This document shows positions 5,427 to 8,023 of a stretch of DNA of 8,023 bases, one piece after another. The DNA is taken from positions 1 to 8,023 of the forward strand of contig JACCSC010000110.1 of the NCBI GenBank assembly GCA_013813215.1, given 5' to 3'. Within the stretch, counting starts at the first letter, position 1, and each line of letters opens with the position of its first letter. The stretch comes from Geodermatophilaceae bacterium. Its GTDB lineage: Bacteria; Actinomycetota; Actinomycetes; Mycobacteriales; Geodermatophilaceae. The notes below the pieces were generated by a model. The model searched no databases and was not told the DNA's origin. It saw only the letters and a list, made by a program, of their open reading frames with translations. The position numbers and the translations under genes were made by a program.

Positions 5427-6718
5427 TGCCAGACCGCGAGGGCGCCGCAGTCGCTTGGTCGCCCCTTCCACTCACCGAGGACGACCTCGCCCGCCAGGCC
5501 GCCCTGTCGCGGATGAAGCTCATCGCGACCGGGCTGTTCGTCGCCGCGGCGGCGGTCTTCCTGGCCTGCGTGCTGTTCGGTTCGGACACCGGAGCGTGGG
5601 TCGGCTACGTCCGCGCCACCGCGGAAGCCTCGATGGTCGGCGCGCTCGCGGACTGGTTCGCGGTCACCGCGCTGTTCCGGCACCCGCTGCGAATCCCGAT
5701 CCCGCACACGGCGATCATCCCGCGCCGCAAGGACCAGATCGGAGAGTCGCTCGGCGTCTTCGTGCAGCGCAACTTCCTCACCCGCACCGTGTTGGCGGAG
5801 AAGCTGCGCAGCATCGGGGTGGCCCGCCGCCTCGGGGAGTGGCTGGCCGAACCCGCGCACGCCGAGCGGGTCGGGCAGAACCTCGGCGCGGCCCTGACCG
5901 GTCTCTCGCAAGTGCTGCGCGACGAGGACGTCCAGGCCTTCGTCGACCAGCTCGTGTCCAACCGGATCCGCTCCACACCCGCCGCGCCCCTGCTGGCGCG
6001 GCTGCTGGAGATCGCCAGCGAGGGGGGGCACCACCAGGACGTGCTCACCTCTGGCCTGCGCAGCCTGGGCCGCTTCCTGGAGGACAACCGCACCGTCTTT
6101 CGCGACAAGCTGGGCCAGGAGTCGCCCGACTGGGTCCCTGAATGGATCGACGACCGGGTCTTCGCCAAGGCGTTCAGCGCGCTGCAGCGCTTCCTGGGCG
6201 AGGTCGCCGCCGATCCCGAGCACCCGCTACGGTCCGCGCTGGACGAGCGGCTGGCGCAGTACGTCGTCGCGCTGCGCACCGACCCCGCGACCGCGGCCCG
6301 CGTCGAGCAGGTCAAGCAGGAGATCCTGGAGCACCCCAGCGTCCGGGAGTGGTCGACCTCGCTCTGGGGCGGGCTCAAGCGCAGCCTCATCGAGCTGAGC
6401 AACGACCCCGATTCCGAGCTGCGGCAACGCCTGCAGTCCTCGATCGTGTCCTTCGGGAAGACCCTGGCCGCGGACGAGGAACTGCAGGCGAAGGTGGACC
6501 GCTGGGTCGAGGGCGTGGCGTCCTACATCGTCGACCAGTACAGCGCCGACATCGCCGATCTCGTCTCGGGCACGGTGGCCAAGTGGGACGCGGTGGAGAC
6601 CAGCGACCGGATCGAACTCCAGGTCGGCCGCGACCTGCAGTTCATCCGGATCAACGGAACGGTCGTGGGCGGGCTGGCCGGGCTGGTCATCTACAGCGTG
6701 GCGCAGCTCATCTCCTGA
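5426..6718 (+). CDS. DUF445 (YjiN-like) membrane-anchored protein of unknown function
   Basis: Starting at GTG 5426 the protein has 430 residues, normal for actinobacterial DUF445 proteins. A transmembrane helix lies at about 33-51. The family signature follows: ATAEASMVGALADWFAVTALFRHPLRIPIPHTAIIP (64-99, mostly shown here), then RRKDQIGESLGVFVQRNFLT. A long, mainly helical, charged middle (about 120-400) has the look of coiled-coil or amphipathic helices. The end has RINGT (408-412) and a final hydrophobic helix (413-430), so both ends are membrane-bound with the large domain between them. Function is unknown; E. coli YjiN is an uncharacterised inner-membrane relative. The open frame extends back to 5135, but that stretch lies over the oppositely transcribed lipase and has unlikely composition. 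The GTG with its correctly spaced -10 is the better start. It converges on rlmB with 19 bp between stop codons. Confidence 0.88.
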   Translation: MPDREGAAVAWSPLPLTEDDLARQAALSRMKLIATGLFVAAAAVFLACVLFGSDTGAWVGYVRATAEASMVGALADWFAVTALFRHPLRIPIPHTAIIPRRKDQIGESLGVFVQRNFLTRTVLAEKLRSIGVARRLGEWLAEPAHAERVGQNLGAALTGLSQVLRDEDVQAFVDQLVSNRIRSTPAAPLLARLLEIASEGGHHQDVLTSGLRSLGRFLEDNRTVFRDKLGQESPDWVPEWIDDRVFAKAFSALQRFLGEVAADPEHPLRSALDERLAQYVVALRTDPATAARVEQVKQEILEHPSVREWSTSLWGGLKRSLIELSNDPDSELRQRLQSSIVSFGKTLAADEELQAKVDRWVEGVASYIVDQYSADIADLVSGTVAKWDAVETSDRIELQVGRDLQFIRINGTVVGGLAGLVIYSVAQLIS

Positions 6719-6741
6719 CCCTCCGAACAAGAACGGGTCAG
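6715..6741. terminator. possible bidirectional hairpin between the DUF445 and rlmB stops
   Basis: CTGACCC (6715-6721) and GGGTCAG (6735-6741) are perfect inverted repeats, giving a 7-bp stem and a 13-base loop. Each arm contains the TGA stop of one of the two convergent genes. There is no T-run, so classical intrinsic termination is uncertain. The symmetric placement would serve both strands. Confidence 0.3.
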
Positions 6742-7706
6742 CCGCGCCGGCGGCGGGCGACCTCGGCCAGCGCGACGGACATCGCCACGCCCGCGTTCAG
6801 CGACTCCGTGTCCGACGTGATCGGGATGGACACCGTGACGTCGCAGGTCTCCCCGACCAGCCGCGACATGCCCTTGCCCTCCGAGCCGGCCACGAGCACG
6901 AGCGGCTCGGTCGCGGCCGGCAGGTCGTGGATCGACGTACCGCCCTTGGCGTCCAGCCCGACGATCAGCAGACCGGCCTTGCGGTAGGCGACCAGGGTGC
7001 GGGTGAGGTTGGTGGCCCGGGCGATCGGCAGCCGGGCGGCGGCACCCGCGCTGGTCCGCCAGGCGCTCGCGGTCATCCCGGCGGCCCGCCGCTCGGGGAT
7101 CACCAGGCCGTGCGCGCCGAACGCCGCCGCGGACCGGACCACCGCACCGAGGTTGCGCGGGTCCATGACGCTGTCCAGCGCGACGATCAGCGCCGCCCGG
7201 CCGCTGTCGATCGCACGGTTCAGGACGTCGTCGGGGTGCGCGTAGGAGTACGGCGGCACCTGCAGGGCCAGCCCCTGGTGCAACAGCCCGCCGGTCATCC
7301 TGTCGAGTTCGACCTTGCTGACCTCGAGGATCGAGATCCCGCGGTCGGCCGCGCGCTGCACCGCTTCGCTGACCCGCTCGTCGTGGTCGAGGTTGCTCGC
7401 GACGTACAGCCCGGTGCCCGGGACCCCGGCCCGCATGGCTTCCACGACGGGGTTACGGCCGACCAGCAGCTCCGGTGCATCGTCGGAACGCCGTTGCGGC
7501 CGCCTCCCCGGTTGCTGGGCGCGCTTCGCGGCGGCCGACGCCCGGCGGGCCGCGGGATGGTGCGGCCGTTCCTCGGCTTTAGGGGTCGGGCCGCGGCCCT
7601 CCAGTGCCTTGCGCCGCTGCCCTCCCGAGCCGACGGTGGGCCCCTTCTTGCTGCTCGGCTTGCGCCGGCCCGGCCGGCCGCCGGTGCCGCCGCGCCCGCT
7701 AGCCAC
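6738..7706 (-). CDS. rlmB: 23S rRNA (guanosine-2'-O)-methyltransferase, TrmH/SpoU family
   Basis: A 322-residue enzyme expected to methylate the ribose of G2251 (E. coli numbering) in the 23S rRNA peptidyl-transferase P loop, using S-adenosylmethionine. After a basic N-terminal tail (1-75), an L30e-like RNA-binding substrate domain begins at LLVGRNPVVEAM (80-91). The SPOUT knot domain follows from about 172 with all three motifs: LDSVMDPRNLGAVVRSAAAFG (177-197, Asn185 and Arg191), LVAGSEGKGMSRLV (271-284, Glu276) and VSIPITSDTESLNAGVAMSVAL (292-313, Ser302-Leu-Asn304). The GTG at 7706 has a GAGAGGGG site about six bases upstream. The gene follows cysS by 21 bp, an association known in many bacteria including mycobacteria, so the two are probably co-transcribed. 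The tail (about 25 Arg/Lys in 75 residues, rich in Gly, Ala and Pro) is probably disordered and may help bind rRNA. TrmH-family paralogues act on other sites, but context favours RlmB. Confidence 0.92.
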   Translation of the reverse strand: MASGRGGTGGRPGRRKPSSKKGPTVGSGGQRRKALEGRGPTPKAEERPHHPAARRASAAAKRAQQPGRRPQRRSDDAPELLVGRNPVVEAMRAGVPGTGLYVASNLDHDERVSEAVQRAADRGISILEVSKVELDRMTGGLLHQGLALQVPPYSYAHPDDVLNRAIDSGRAALIVALDSVMDPRNLGAVVRSAAAFGAHGLVIPERRAAGMTASAWRTSAGAAARLPIARATNLTRTLVAYRKAGLLIVGLDAKGGTSIHDLPAATEPLVLVAGSEGKGMSRLVGETCDVTVSIPITSDTESLNAGVAMSVALAEVARRRRG

Positions 7707-7727
7707 GCCTGCCCCTCTCTCCGACGA

Positions 7728-8023
7728 TCACGACTGGCTCGCCAACGTCCATCGCGAGCCCTGGGCGGTGTCCTCGACGACGATGCCAGCCGCGGCCAGC
7801 TGGTCGCGGATGGTGTCGGCCGCGGCGTAGTCCTTGCGTTGGCGCGCGGCCGCCCGTTGCTCCAGGGCAAGGGCGACCAGCCCGTCGACGACCGGGCGCA
7901 GCGCCGTACCCGTCGCGTCGGCCCAGGGGGCGGCGAGCGGGTCGAGCCCGAGTACGCCGAGCATCGCGCGCACCGCGGCCAGGCTCCCGGCGACCGCCTT
8001 GTCGTGGCCGCCGGCCAGGGCGG
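7728..8023 (-). CDS. cysS: cysteinyl-tRNA synthetase, C-terminal fragment (continues beyond right edge)
   Basis: The last 98 codons of an open frame that enters from the right edge and ends with TGA at 7728-7730. It reads ALAGGHDKAVAGSLAAVRAMLGVLGLDPLAAPW, then LVALALEQRAAARQRKDYAAADTIRDQLAAAGIVVEDTAQGSRW. The last part is the characteristic C-terminal helical (DALR-like) and anticodon-binding end of CysS, where the xARxxKDFxxAD-type helix and the IxxEDTxxGxxW ending are conserved. The full enzyme charges tRNA-Cys with cysteine in the cytosol; its catalytic HIGH and KMSKS motifs would lie outside the window. The GTG (7973) and ATG (7964) codons inside are not real starts because the family sequence continues upstream of both. 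It precedes rlmB by 21 bp on the same strand. Confidence 0.93.
   Translation of the reverse strand, partial: ALAGGHDKAVAGSLAAVRAMLGVLGLDPLAAPWADATGTALRPVVDGLVALALEQRAAARQRKDYAAADTIRDQLAAAGIVVEDTAQGSRWTLASQS

Noticed and set aside
5003..6223. Minus-strand open frame of 406 codons
   Set aside because: Spans the lipase start, the divergent promoter region and the DUF445 gene in the wrong frame; no recognisable domain.
1..8023. CRISPR array, insertion sequence, prophage, defence island or biosynthetic cluster
   Set aside because: No spaced direct repeats, no transposase or integrase, no paired terminal repeats and no defence or assembly-line domains are visible; base composition and codon use look uniform throughout.

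Overview
This is ordinary chromosomal DNA from a high-GC Gram-positive bacterium, almost certainly an actinomycete. The evidence is strong G/C preference at third codon positions, many GTG starts, probable leaderless promoters, a CysS/RlmB gene pair, and an MntR with a C-terminal SH3-like domain. I cannot name the genus. There is no sign of phage, transposon or CRISPR, and no clear new system.

Layout, left to right. (1) Positions 1-395 (minus) hold the start of an unrecognised small membrane protein that runs off the left edge. (2) A divergent gap of 138 bp leads to a 14-TM DHA2-type MFS drug exporter (534-1982, plus). Its 3' end overlaps by 26 bp the end of a VOC/glyoxalase-like protein (1957-2346, minus). 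(3) The VOC gene is the last of an apparent minus-strand operon mntR-mntH-VOC (4349 to 1957): a manganese-responsive DtxR/MntR-type repressor, an Nramp Mn2+/H+ symporter overlapping it by 4 bp, and the VOC protein 42 bp further on. A 12-bp palindrome in the mntR promoter is a good autoregulatory operator candidate. (4) A tRNA-Thr(UGU) lies just upstream of mntR (4375-4446, minus). (5) A secreted class-2-type lipase/esterase (4489-5343, minus) is divergent from a DUF445/YjiN-like membrane protein (5426-6718, plus), which has a convincing leaderless promoter. (6) On the minus strand, the C-terminal end of cysS (7728 to beyond 8023) is followed 21 bp later by rlmB (6738-7706), a 23S rRNA 2'-O-methyltransferase. 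This translation-related pair converges on the DUF445 gene.

Functionally the window combines Mn2+ homeostasis (sensor, importer, accessory VOC protein), drug efflux, an extracytoplasmic hydrolase, an envelope protein of unknown role, and translation functions. The points most worth a second look are the mntR 5' end, where the conserved frame lacks a good start while a well-placed GTG sits in another frame; the mntR operator palindrome; the VOC gene in a manganese operon; and several small palindromes placed at promoters.
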